Positions 23,531-32,600 of a stretch of DNA of 64,000 nucleotides are shown in pieces. Source of the stretch: Apricaphanius iberus. Its lineage: Eukaryota > Chordata > Actinopteri > Cyprinodontiformes > Aphaniidae. The DNA is taken from NCBI GenBank assembly GCA_028564705.1, contig JAPXFQ010002840.1, positions 2,318,001 to 2,382,000 of the forward strand, given 5' to 3'. A model generated the notes under the pieces. The model ran no database searches, was not told the origin of the DNA, and saw nothing but the letters and a program-made list of their open reading frames with translations. The first letter of the stretch is position 1. Each line of letters starts with the position of its first letter. The position numbers and the translations under genes are program-made.

Positions 23531-25208
23531 CTGTAGCATAAAAAAATCCTTAGAAAAAGGAATGTTAGTACCAACAACGCTAAGCACATGCTTTCAGGCC
23601 TCATCATTGAGAAACTGTCTCCATCCGAGTCCTCCCCACCAGCGTTTCCTGTTTTCTTCAGGCTTGTACTCGTGCTTCTGTTTGTTTGCAGAGCGGCTCT
23701 CTAAGGACACCCTTCAGTGTGACACTTCCTGTTTTCACTGGCTTCATAGTTTGAAAGTGCAAGGCAGCAGGAACTCTCTGGCCGCTTCATTCAGCAGCTA
23801 AACACTTTTCCCTTAACTGCTTGCAAAAACCTGCGGTAAAAGCACTACAAACTCCAATTCCTTCGTAGCAATTAGCTTCTTCACGTTGACATAAACCCCG
23901 GTTAGCTAAAATATAACTTCAAACTGAATTTAGCCCATAAATGTTTAATGGAAAACATTGTAAAGTGCAATTAGCCAAGTTGATGTGGTAAAAAATATAT
24001 CTGCAATTCTTCACAGGTTTTCAACTTGGCCTGCTGATGGTGTTATGTAACTAAGGAAATTCATTGTTTGCATTCTAAACATCCGTTTCTGTTTGGTAAT
24101 AACACTGACTGACAGGTTTGCACGCCTCTGTTACCAAAACATGCTGAGACCTGTTGCTGGATAGTACTTGTTTACTGCTGAACAACAGCCACTGTCACAG
24201 ATTTGTGCAAGTACTACTTTACTCTAAACTCAAGCCCATAACTATCTGAATGGGAAATGGAAGTAAGAGACAGTGTGTTATCAATCCTGTGTGAATCATA
24301 CTATTTGCTAAAAAAAAACAAAACAAACAAAACAAACTGTTAAGCAGTTTTGGATATTTTAATAAAGCGACATTTTCAACCACTTTTCTGTAAAAACATT
24401 AACTCCGGATTTGCTTTGTATGTTTGGTTCATGTTTTTTTTCTTTCTTTTTTTTCTTGTAGCTATCTTAACAGACTGGGAAAAACACTCCAACTTGTGTG
24501 TGCCAAAACAGAATGGGAGTTTGAGATGACAGAGAAAAAAAAATAGGACTGATGTTAGAGTACTTTCTAAAATCAAAACATAATGCCGGCTAATGTCAAA
24601 CAACCATAAAGCTGTCTTATCAGTCAGTAAGTTATAGATCCTCCATGGCATCAAGGTCTGTGTACATTCAGGCAGGACGTTATTCATTTGAAACAAAAAA
24701 AAAAGAAAATGCGTTTGTTTTGTTTTTTGTTTCAAAAGAATAATCGGATCAAAGGTGCTCTTCTGTTTTGGTTCACGAAACAAAAATGGGAAAAATGGAT
24801 AAAGAAAGCTCATTTTTAATTTTGGTTTTGTATTTTTACGGGCAAGTGGCTTGACATTAAAGTTGTCTCTGTCCCGCACACGCCGTGTACAAAACTATTT
24901 GTTTACTCACACACAAAGACCAAACAGACTGGTGCCTGACTGTTTGAATGTGGATTACAGAAAACGCAAGAATAGAGAAGTGGTTGAGATCAGTGTGTAA
25001 TCATGCTAATAGCCAGTTTGCCAATCCGGAAGGTCTGGTTACTCAAGTAGTTGGACAACCCACAGTATGTAGCTAAGCAAGAACATTGGAGGACACAGTG
25101 GTGATGTTCAGCATTTTACTTAGTCTGCGGCTTTTCTCAGACTCCAAAAACAAGAGACCTAGAAAAGGAGAAATAATCCAGGGAAGTGCAGGACAATTGG
25201 GGACACGA
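23531..25208. other. Unassigned DNA
   Basis: No exon recognised. A 167-codon minus-strand open frame at 24376-24879 is built on A/T runs and K/F/L-rich low complexity, and is not called. Confidence 0.4.
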
Positions 25209-25211
25209 TAA

Positions 25212-25233
25212 CGGCACGTACACACCAAAAGCG
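25212..25233 (+). repeat. Harbinger left terminal inverted repeat
   Basis: 22 bp ending in ACACCAAAAGCG, directly after TAA. It matches the right end at 29412-29433 with a few mismatches near the tip. Confidence 0.8.
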
Positions 25234-25457
25234 AATTAAGCAAGCGGCGAGTCAGATGTACATGTTATGTCAATGGAGGAGCGCGTTGAAGCGCGGCAGG
25301 GGGTCCCGCTTCAAATCAGAAGCAGATCTGCGTCGCGAAAAAGCTTTTCTGCCCTATTCGCGTGGAGGATTTGTGCAGATGAGGCGGTTGCGGCGCGTGA
25401 AAAATTCTGCTCAAGTTGAAAATCTCTGAACTCCAGCGTCAAACCGCGCCGCGTTAA

Positions 25458-25494
25458 CCAATCAGGAGCCTGGTGACGTGATTCTCTGACGTAG
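25458..25494 (+). promoter_or_regulatory. MADF gene promoter elements: CCAAT box and two CRE-like sites
   Basis: CCAATCAG at 25458, TGACGTGA at 25474 and TGACGTAG at 25487 lie 32-68 bp upstream of the ATG at 25526. NF-Y-type CCAAT and ATF/CREB-type TGACGT sites are established vertebrate promoter elements. A similar TGACGT arrangement lies upstream of the transposase at the other end of the element. Confidence 0.5.
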
Positions 25495-25525
25495 TTCACA
25501 GCGGACAGAAAGTTATTCATTCAAC

Positions 25526-26739
25526 ATGGAGGAGAGGCTCATCAACGCTGTGGCTAACAACCCGGAGCTTTATGACACTACTCTGTATATATACAGAGAC
25601 AGGAATAAAAAGGACCAAGCTTGGAAGAAGATAAGTGAGGAGATTGGACAACCTGGTAAGTTCATTTCACTTTTGAGTTTTTACCGAACCTGTGCAAAAG
25701 ACAGCTAGCTAGCCCGCCTACTGTCCCGCTTTTTTACTATTCATTTCCCGCCGATGTTTAAATACTTTTCCGCTAATGTGATTATTCAGCGGACTACTGC
25801 AGAAAAAAATGGAAGAGCCTCAGGGACACTTACTGCAAGGAGAGGCGGTTGGAGAAGGAGAAGCGGAGTGGGTCAGCTGCCGGATCGGGGAGGAGGTGGA
25901 AGTTTTCCGCGGTCATGGGGTTCCTTGACCCCTTCGTCACCCCGCGGGAGACCAGCAGCAACATGGGGAGTATGCGGACCGCGGAGAACCTCCTCCTCGA
26001 GGGCCAAGGACAGCCTGAAGGAGCAGCAGGGGAGTCCCAGATAGAAGGTATGTTTACAATGATTTTACGTAGACTGTTATATAGGCATATATGTTACCGT
26101 TTACTTATAAACAGTATACAGTGGTCCCACTATAACGTGGTTCATCCTTCATGGCCTCGCTGTTAAAGAATAAAAAGGGACCCCTATATATAATTTGACT
26201 TCATTTTTTTTTTCAACCTCAAAACATTTAATTTTGTCTTGACAGAGTCAACTGATTCTACAGTAGAGCCATCCCCTGTTGCTTCTCCTGGCTCCCCAGT
26301 CCCTGGTCCCTCCGCTCCGGCTGTTGCACCCACAGGTGGGTAAAAGAAATTGTAGCAACATTGTTGTACTGAATATCTACAACAAATATGATTACTGGCT
26401 GTTTTTTTAAGATTATGAAAATTAAATTCTAGTAGCAGCCTTCTCATTACTTTGTGTTGATTGATGCTTTGTTTTACAGGCCCACAGAGGAGGAGAGCTC
26501 AGAAGCGGATGAGGGACGGGTCCCAGGATGGCCAGTCGAGGGTGGAGTCGGCCCTCCTGGAGTCGCTGAAGAGGCCACGGCCATCTGCAACTGAGCTCTT
26601 CCTCCTGAGCCTTGTTCCTGCTGTGGAGAGCATGCCACCCCAGACGAGAGAGTTCGTCAAATTCCAAATTCAAAAAACAGTATTTGAAAACACCACAGCA
26701 GTGTTAAATTTGGAACCATTGGGCCCTAGTAGTCAGTAG
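25526..26739 (+). CDS. Harbinger MADF-BESS accessory protein (4 exons, 245 aa)
   Basis: Exons inferred from GT/AG sites and frame: 25526-25655, 25790-26047, 26246-26335, 26480-26739; all junctions are phase 1 and the product has no internal stop. Residues 1 to about 80 form a MADF (Myb/SANT-like) DNA-binding domain: MEERLINAVANNPELYD, then IYRDRNKKDQAWKKI, EIGQ, and after the first intron CRKKWKSLRDTY. The middle is low complexity (S/P/G-rich). The C-terminus has a BESS-like protein-interaction motif (ELFLLSLVPAVESMPPQ with FVKFQIQK). In Harbinger transposons the partner protein binds DNA and helps import the transposase; a Myb-like partner is the classic case and MADF plays that role here by inference. 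A polyadenylation signal lies at 26894. Splicing is inferred, not proven. Confidence 0.75.
26119..26170 (+). mobile_element. pogo/Tigger-like terminal fragment in MADF intron 2
   Basis: TA followed by CAGTGGTCCCACTATAACG, then TGGTTCATCCTTCATGGCCT. It closely matches the inverse of the end at 30487-30518. Only one end is present. Confidence 0.5.
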
Positions 26740-26743
26740 TTTA

Positions 26744-26850
26744 CTGAAAATGAGGCAGCAGGCTCTCCACAGCACGAGCAACGCACTTTTCTTCTCCTTC
26801 TCCATGAGGCTCTTCCACTTCCCAAGCTTGGTCCTTTTTATTCCTCTATG
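26744..26850 (-). pseudogene. Inverted, internally deleted copy of MADF exons 1, 2 and 4
   Basis: Read on the minus strand, this stretch just after the MADF stop carries pieces of the MADF gene in order. It has an exact 23-bp match to exon 1 (25602-25624 versus 26822-26844). It then has exon 2 pieces (TGGAAGAGCCTCA and TGGAGAAGGAGAAG) and an exon 4 piece (TGCTGTGGAGAGC). Introns and most of the exons are missing. It lies before the AATAAA at 26894, so it would be in the MADF 3'UTR as antisense sequence able to pair with the same mRNA. Confidence 0.65.
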
Positions 26851-26893
26851 TTTTTTTTTTTTGTCTATGTTAAATGAGTGTGATTATTTTTTG

Positions 26894-26899
26894 AATAAA
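26894..26899 (+). terminator. Polyadenylation signal for the MADF gene
   Basis: AATAAA 155 bp after the MADF stop, followed by T-rich DNA. Confidence 0.55.
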
Positions 26900-27075
26900 T
26901 TTTCTAAATGACAATCTGTTATTACTATACAGATAAAATTGCACCACAACTTGACATGTTACTTAGAAATTGTTAAATATACTATAAACCAACATAAACT
27001 ACCATATAAGAAAATATCAAAGTCAAAAAAATTTAAGAAAATAAAGAGATTAGTTTATTTTCGAGGCAAGCTCCA

Positions 27076-27081
27076 TTTATT
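27076..27081 (-). terminator. Backup AATAAA downstream of the transposase
   Basis: AATAAA on the minus strand about 80 nt after the transposase stop and beyond the histone-like 3' end. It could give a polyadenylated form if histone-type processing fails. Confidence 0.45.
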
Positions 27082-27100
27082 AAGGGAAAAATGCAGGAAA

Positions 27101-27141
27101 AAAAGCTCTTTAGAGGTTTGTGGGTGGCTCTTAAAAGAGCC
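27101..27141 (-). terminator. Histone-type mRNA 3' end (stem-loop plus U7-site) after the transposase stop
   Basis: On the minus strand, 22 nt after the transposase TGA, comes GGCTCTTTTAAGAGCC (27126-27141). This is a 6-bp stem with a TTTA loop, preceded by CAAC and followed by ACCCA. Fourteen nt further is AAAGAGCTTTT (27101-27111), matching the histone downstream element that pairs with U7 snRNA. Sequence, flank and spacing all fit the 3' end of metazoan replication-dependent histone mRNAs, which are bound by SLBP and cleaved without polyadenylation. No histone ORF is nearby. The functional role here is inferred. Confidence 0.7.
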
Positions 27142-27163
27142 GTTGAGGGAAGTCACTGGGACT

Positions 27164-29259
27164 TCAAATAGGCTGCCAAGGCACTGCTCCCTCGGCCGAG
27201 AAGTGTGCCATGAATGTTTCCCTCACCAGGAGAGCCTCTCTGGAGGAGTTGTTGGCTGCTACACGACCCAGACCTTCCCACGTCTCCACCAAAGCAGGTG
27301 CCACGCCCCTCACAGCAGGTGCCCCTCCATCTTCAGAACGGCGCAGAAAATTGTGGAGAACACACGTTGCCTTCACACATTTCTCCGCCACTTCCGGACG
27401 GAGCTCCACGGAGCGCCGATACAACCTCCACTGTGAGGAGAGGATACCGAAGGCGCACTCCACAACCATCCGGGCCCTGGAGAGGCGGTAGTTAAAGACC
27501 CTCTTCTCCAATGGGAGGAGGCGTCCAGGGAAAGGCCTCATGAGCTCCCTCCGCAGCGGGAACGCCTCGTCAGCCACAAAGACATGGGGCTGGGCTCCAC
27601 GATCTTCTCCACCAGGTAGAGGCAGGTCCGGAGGCAGATGGAGCGTCCCAGCACGAAGAGCCTGACCAAACGTAGAGCTGGCCAGAATACCACCATCGCT
27701 GGTCCTCCCAAAACCCCCAACATCTATGATGCGGAAGCGATACCCTGCATCCACAACCGCTAGGAGAACTATGGAAAAAGTTCCCTTATAATTGTGGAAC
27801 ATGGATCCTGAGTTGGGAGGTGCCTTCAGCTGGACGTGCTTCCCATCCAGAGCTCCACAGCAGAGAGGGAAGTTCCACCGCTCCTGGAATCCCTCTGCGA
27901 TGGACCGCCAGGCTTCTGTGGAAGGTAGAGCCATGTAGTCCTCTACTAGACAGTCCCAGATTGCTGCCGCTACCTGGGGGACGATCTGACACACCGTGGA
28001 GACACCAACTCTGAAGCTGGACGCGATGGTCCTAAAGGAGTCCCCGGTAGCAAGGAACCTGGAAATAATTGTTTAACATTAGTTTTATGTGACTTGCAGT
28101 TTCAAAAGAAAAGTAAACATTTTCTGTGAAACTATTGCAGTTTCCAAATTATTATCAGTTGATGGTAAAAGAGAGAATAAGTAAAAGAAAGTATTGGCAT
28201 CGATACCTTTATCGGTATCGGTGCATCCATACTTTTAACTTTACTATATCCTAATCTGATCGGTAGCTACTGTTAACAGCCACAGTGAGCCGATCACTCA
28301 TAATTCCTAAACATGTCAATCAGGTAGGAATGAACTGAGAGATTAATAGAAATAAAGATTTGGATGTTGACAGCCCTTTCCTTTCTTAGATCATTGTTAA
28401 TATTTGAGAAATTAAACTGTGATAAGACATAGCATATCAAGATAGATTTATTATATAACTAAAGATGAACCAAACTGCTCACAATTTTATCTAGCTCCCA
28501 GTTTTAAAAAGGCAGCTGATCCCTTATAGAGTTGGCTGCAAGGGTTATGTAGAAATATTTAACTGGTTCTACACCAGAATTAAACCAGGTCTAAATAACA
28601 CAAAATAAACACTTTAAAAGATAAACCACCTGAGGATCACAGCAAAGATAGTCCTCACAGTTTGATCAGCAAACACAGAGAGCATACATTGATATGACAC
28701 CAGAGTCATGCAACCATTGCAAATGCTGATAATATAGCACAAATATAATTAATTCAGGACTTTATGAGATATACCGCTTGACTAGAAATATAAACAGTCG
28801 TTTCCTTACCACAGTTTGCTATCAGGAAACGACTATATTCTCTGATAGCACAACACATCCACGTTATGCGTGTATAAACTGATAGCTTAGCATATAACAG
28901 CACACATATCAATAAAATATTACGATAATAAACAGTTTTACTAACCGCAGGCAGATGGACAGGCGCTCAGCAGGTGGGATCGACCGCCTGTAGTTGGTGT
29001 CTAGGCGGGCGATGCTCGGACCAACTCGGGACAGGAGGTCTTCGAACTGGACGATGGACAAACGGTGGTACCGCTGAAAGCGGCCGTCATCCAGTCGCAG
29101 CTCCTGGAGCAAATGGTGAAACTCACCAAAGTGCTCACGCTTCTGAAGGACCTGATGGACCCAGATACGGCGAGGATGTCGCCTACGCCGCTGCTCTGCT
29201 CTCCAAAGTAAATAAAGAGAGGACACTCTTTCTTCGAACGTTAGCTCAACAGCTACCAT
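27164..29259 (-). CDS. PIF/Harbinger DDE transposase (2 exons, 402 aa)
   Basis: Exon 1 is 29259-28946 and exon 2 is 28058-27164. Splicing across the 887-bp intron restores the conserved SICLRFLATGDSFRTI run, and the product has no internal stop. The ATG at 29257-29259 (GCAAGATGG) is preferred to one further upstream because conserved sequence begins there. Residues 90-135 contain the LRFLATGDSF..IA..F.VG.STV helix-turn-helix block; residues about 170-350 are a DDE_Tnp_4 (HARBI1-like) catalytic domain. The likely triad is D176 (GALDGKHV), D268 (VADEAFPL) and E305 (MVVECAFGIL). It cuts and pastes the element at TWA targets with its DNA-binding partner. A HARBI1-type host gene is unlikely given the flanking TIRs and TSD. 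Its 3' end has the histone-type signal described separately. Confidence 0.85.
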
Positions 29260-29294
29260 CTTGCAAACACACCATCTGGCACTACGTCCTCCCA

Positions 29295-29305
29295 GACGTG
29301 ACGTA
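29295..29305 (-). promoter_or_regulatory. CRE-like site upstream of the transposase
   Basis: Overlapping TACGTCA and ACGTC motifs about 40 bp upstream of the transposase ATG, with a second GACGTAG-type site nearer the gene. The arrangement resembles that before the MADF gene at the opposite end. Confidence 0.4.
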
Positions 29306-29411
29306 TTTCCGCCCACACGCGCCGTGTTTTCAAGCGCGTCAACTTTGCTTTGTACACGCTTCAAGGAGCGAATGTTCAAGCCTCCAGCTGGGGGCATGTG
29401 GCGCGTTTTGA

Positions 29412-29433
29412 CGCTTTTGGTGTGGACATACTG
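29412..29433 (-). repeat. Harbinger right terminal inverted repeat
   Basis: Inverse of the left end, sharing the CACACCAAAAGCG core and followed by TAA. Confidence 0.8.
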
Positions 29434-29436
29434 TAA

Positions 29437-29840
29437 AGCAACATGAAGTCAAACACAGGAGACCATTTTCCCATGTGGGCATAAACAGTTCCGTTGCAAT
29501 GCTTTAGAAACAGATGATGTTATTATGTAACACTGACTGGGCTCGCATTGGTGGAAAAGCCCTAAAAGAGAGGAATGGTCAAACATGCAACAGCATCAGA
29601 GCCTTAAAAGACCCCCCCTGGGCAGACGACAGCTGTTAGCCAAGGCCAATGTTTCTGAGGATGTAAACAACTCGAGATACTCTCTTCCTATAGCTGTTTT
29701 TTAGATAGACATTCTGGAAAATTCGTGGACAATTCCATTCGTTCTTTAACTGTGGTTGTCTTTTGAAATACACCAGTTTTTTATATGTTTTTTATGATAT
29801 GATGGATACAGTAGCCTGTCCAGAACTCGACCTGAAATTC
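29437..29840. other. Unassigned DNA
   Basis: Flank of the Harbinger insertion; no gene recognised. Confidence 0.35.
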
Positions 29841-29852
29841 TGAGTGCAAAAG

Positions 29853-29948
29853 AAAGGCATAGAGGATCCCCTGGAGAAAGGCACAGAGGACCCTCTGGAG
29901 GAAGGTGTAGAGGACCCAATGCAGGAAGGCGTGGAGGACCCTGTGGAA
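29853..29948 (+). repeat. Coding minisatellite, four 24-bp units
   Basis: Four exact-length 24-bp units (29853, 29877, 29901, 29925), each encoding a variant of K/E-G-x-E-D-P-L/M/V-E/Q in one frame. Units differ mainly by substitutions that keep the reading frame. Confidence 0.8.
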
Positions 29949-29979
29949 GAAGCCGTATCTTCACTTACACCCTTGGGAG

Positions 29980-30114
29980 GACAGGAGCTGGAGGCATTTC
30001 TTCCCAGACACCCTCTGGGACAATGACAGGACCTGGAGGTGTGTCTTCCCAGTCACGCTCGGGGACAACGACAGGAGCTGGAGGCGTGTCTTCACTGACA
30101 ACCTCAGAGGAGGC
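29980..30114 (+). repeat. Coding minisatellite, three 45-bp units
   Basis: Three 45-bp units (29980, 30025, 30070) beginning GACAGGAGCTGGAGG or a close variant. In the frame shared with the 24-bp array the units are open except for a TGA where the next unit has CGA, consistent with decay at a CpG. The two arrays look like parts of one former repeat-rich ORF. Confidence 0.75.
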
Positions 30115-30486
30115 AAGGGGCAGGGCCATGTCTGCTTTGGAACTTTTGTCTGGATAACCTTTACCAAATTCTGCAAAGTATTAATATGACTCGGTTTCTT
30201 TGTCTGCGTCCACTCAGGTGCGTCTTTTTCCACTGAAGGTCTCGGAGCAGGTGTCTTTTTTCGAGTGAGGAACAAAGTTATCGATAGTTGTTTGTGTTGT
30301 TTTTTTCTTCTGGATGATAAGATTCTTATAACCAGACATGATAAATTTGGCAAATACAGGAGACACGACACGGAAAAGTTTGACAAATTGCCTCCAGTCA
30401 ACCAGACACAGAATGCAATGCTTGTTAGTATGCTGTAAAATTTTTTTTTACATGTTTTTATAAAAAAAAACAGCAAGGCAGTGAAG

Positions 30487-30518
30487 GATGAACCACGTTA
30501 TAACGAGGCACCACTGTA
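30487..30518 (-). mobile_element. pogo/Tigger-like right terminus
   Basis: Inverse of the 26119 end: it ends GCACCACTG before TA and contains GGATGAACCACGTTATAACG. The left partner was not found; the element may have carried the minisatellite-bearing ORF upstream. Confidence 0.5.
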
Positions 30519-30524
30519 CATCAA

Positions 30525-32000
30525 AGGCTGTTTCACATTCCTTTCGTTTTGCTTGTATTTTCCATTCACCTTTTTAGTAGCAGTAATATGCAGTTACTGG
30601 CGGTGTTTACTGCATTTTTGGTTTGTTTTCATGACACCCCCCTTGAAATGACCCCCATTGCCCTGCCAATCAAAATTGTCTGGAGCCGCCACTGCTCTTG
30701 AGAGTCAAAAAAGTTAAGGCAAATTGACTTCTCTTGTTATCTTGAAGATGTTTCACCTTTCATTAAAAACAATTTCTTCAGTTCTGATAATTAAATAGAG
30801 TACATAGACACATAACCTCATTATCCATGTGTTTTACCTCGATTAAGAGTAGGCCAGTTCGGTTTGAATTTATGGTATATACATACATTTAAAAAGTCCT
30901 AATTTGTTCAGACTAAGGCAATAATTCTTATGATGGATGGCACCGCCCCACCCCTCACACACACATACACATGCACATACACTTGATTTAATGGAAGATA
31001 CACAAATATTTCTTAATAGCAAAATGAATATTCACAAGGATTTCCAGATTTTTTCATATGACTGTAGTTACTTGGCTAACTCTCACCTTTTCAGAGTAAC
31101 CAACAAAAACATGCTTAAAGAGTACAGAACAGAGAAGTCTGTCTGTGAGAGTTGGAGGGAGGGACGGACGTGGAAACCCTTTGAGGGGGGATATCCTCTC
31201 AGTGGGTGTCACACACACGAAGAATGCCTGTGTGGCAATTTAATGAATCTAAGTGAGCCCTTGCAACGATTCCTAACCCCTCCTGTCTCTTCTGTGACTC
31301 CCCACACACATATAGCAAGCAGGCCTGCAATGAGAAGATCCAGAGCAGAGACAAAGTGATAGAGGTGATAACACTGGAGCCGCCATTGTCTTTTACAGAG
31401 TCGAGTCTGGTTTGTGCTGGTCTGTGTGTGTGTCTGGTGTTGTCACGAAAAAACTTCAAGGAACCTCCTTGGAAAAGAAAGCTTGCACATGTGTTTTTCT
31501 TGTCCTTGTAATTCAAACAGTGGAATACTGTTTGTGGGTAATTGTAAGTTCACAATATAAGAACCACACCTTATCGTAATGGACATTAGACTTTCTCTCA
31601 CATGTGAGACCTTTACAAAATGTAGAAATTCTCCTCCCAACGTTTTCGGTTCAGCGTGTTGATTTTATTTTTGTATATCTGTGCATTTCCCTCCAAACGA
31701 AGGCTGAGGAATGAGCCATCACAGGCCTTGTGCTGCCATTGTGTGTCACTGTGATGCCCTGTATAGATAAAATCAGTCCGATAAAGAAGCATCCATGCAC
31801 TTGTTATCTGGAAGCAGGAGCCAAGAAGCAGCTCCTGTTTATTTCCTTTTGATGAAAGACTTTAAAGAATGACCCTTAATCTGCTTTAAATGCTTAAAGC
31901 TGGAAACGTTGTTCATGTTTCTATAGGTAATATGGCACCGATGAATACTTACAGTACTGCAATATGTTTTAAAAAGATGAATGAATTCATAAAATAATTA
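30525..32000. other. Unassigned DNA
   Basis: A CA-rich patch occurs at 30953-30983. The 140-codon open frame at 30937-31359 starts in it and has no domain, so it is not called. Confidence 0.35.
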
Positions 32001-32002
32001 TA

Positions 32003-32300
32003 CAGTGCCATAAAAAAAAAACTATTTTCCCCTCAAGGATTGATTTCTTTTTTTTTCTTCTTTAGTTTATAACTGTCAAACTTTCGACAAACTAATTTTT
32101 TATCAGACAAAGCTAATCTGAGTAAATAAAAATAAGGTTTTGAATATACAATTTTATTTATGTAGTGGAAAAGCTATCCAAAGTTGCAAGGCACATGTCA
32201 AAAAGTAATTTCCTCGCAAACCAAAAGCTGCTAGTACTAGTCTTGGTGTGACCAGCTGCCACCAAACATTTGCGGTAACTGTCAGTAAGTCTCTTTACAC
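32003..32300 (+). mobile_element. Tc1-like element left end
   Basis: TA then CAGTGCCATAAAAA, with TCAGACAAAGCTAATCTGAG, AAAGCTATCCAAAG and AAAAAGTAATTTCC blocks typical of a fish Tc1-like family whose ends read CAGTGCCTTGAAAAAGTA. Non-coding remnant. Decayed internal sequence may continue to about 32600. Confidence 0.5.
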
Positions 32301-32600
32301 CACAGCGAGCGACGGGGTTTTTGCCTGCTTCTCTTTGCCTCCTAGTCTGCTTTGGTATCCACTTGACTGTGCAGTGTGAATTTCATCAAAATTTAGAGTT
32401 TTGTACGAATGTCTGTGTGCAGCCGAAATTTATGTGTCCTCACTGCTTGTGCAGGACTGCAATGACACATGCTGTAAACTCCAGTTGGAAAGTGGCACCA
32501 TCTGCACTGAAGATGAGGAAAACAATAGATGTTGAGATGTATGTTAAGGCATTTAAGGTCATGCTACAGCCTCCCAGTCATGTTGAGACCTAAGTCAAGA

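Larger units (their letters stand above)
25212..29433. mobile_element. PIF/Harbinger DNA transposon, 4.2 kb, apparently intact
   Basis: The ends are inverted repeats sharing CACACCAAAAGCG (CGGCACGTACACACC at the left; CAGTATGTCCACACC at the right, opposite strand). TAA occurs on both sides (25209-25211 and 29434-29436), the 3-bp TWA target duplication expected for PIF/Harbinger. Inside are two convergent spliced genes without disabling mutations: a MADF-BESS protein on plus and a DDE transposase on minus. Harbinger elements need both a transposase and a DNA-binding partner, so the element could in principle be autonomous. A small pogo-like scrap (26119-26170) lies in a MADF intron. Confidence 0.85.

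Noticed and set aside
24376..24879. 167-codon minus-strand open frame
   Set aside because: Low-complexity K/F/L-rich translation of A/T runs, no domain, no splice or promoter context.
26939..27436. 165-codon plus-strand open frame
   Set aside because: Antisense shadow of the Harbinger transposase exon 2 and its 3' flank.
27164..29259. Host HARBI1 gene
   Set aside because: The gene lies between terminal repeats with a perfect TAA duplication and beside a MADF partner, so it is a transposon gene.
28974..29411. 145-codon plus-strand open frame
   Set aside because: Antisense shadow of transposase exon 1 and the right terminus.
29961..30476. 171-codon minus-strand open frame
   Set aside because: Reads the antisense of the 45-bp minisatellite; the repeat itself keeps the frame open. 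The plus-strand frame shared by both arrays is the better explanation.
30937..31359. 140-codon plus-strand open frame
   Set aside because: Starts in a CA repeat, no recognisable domain or codon bias.
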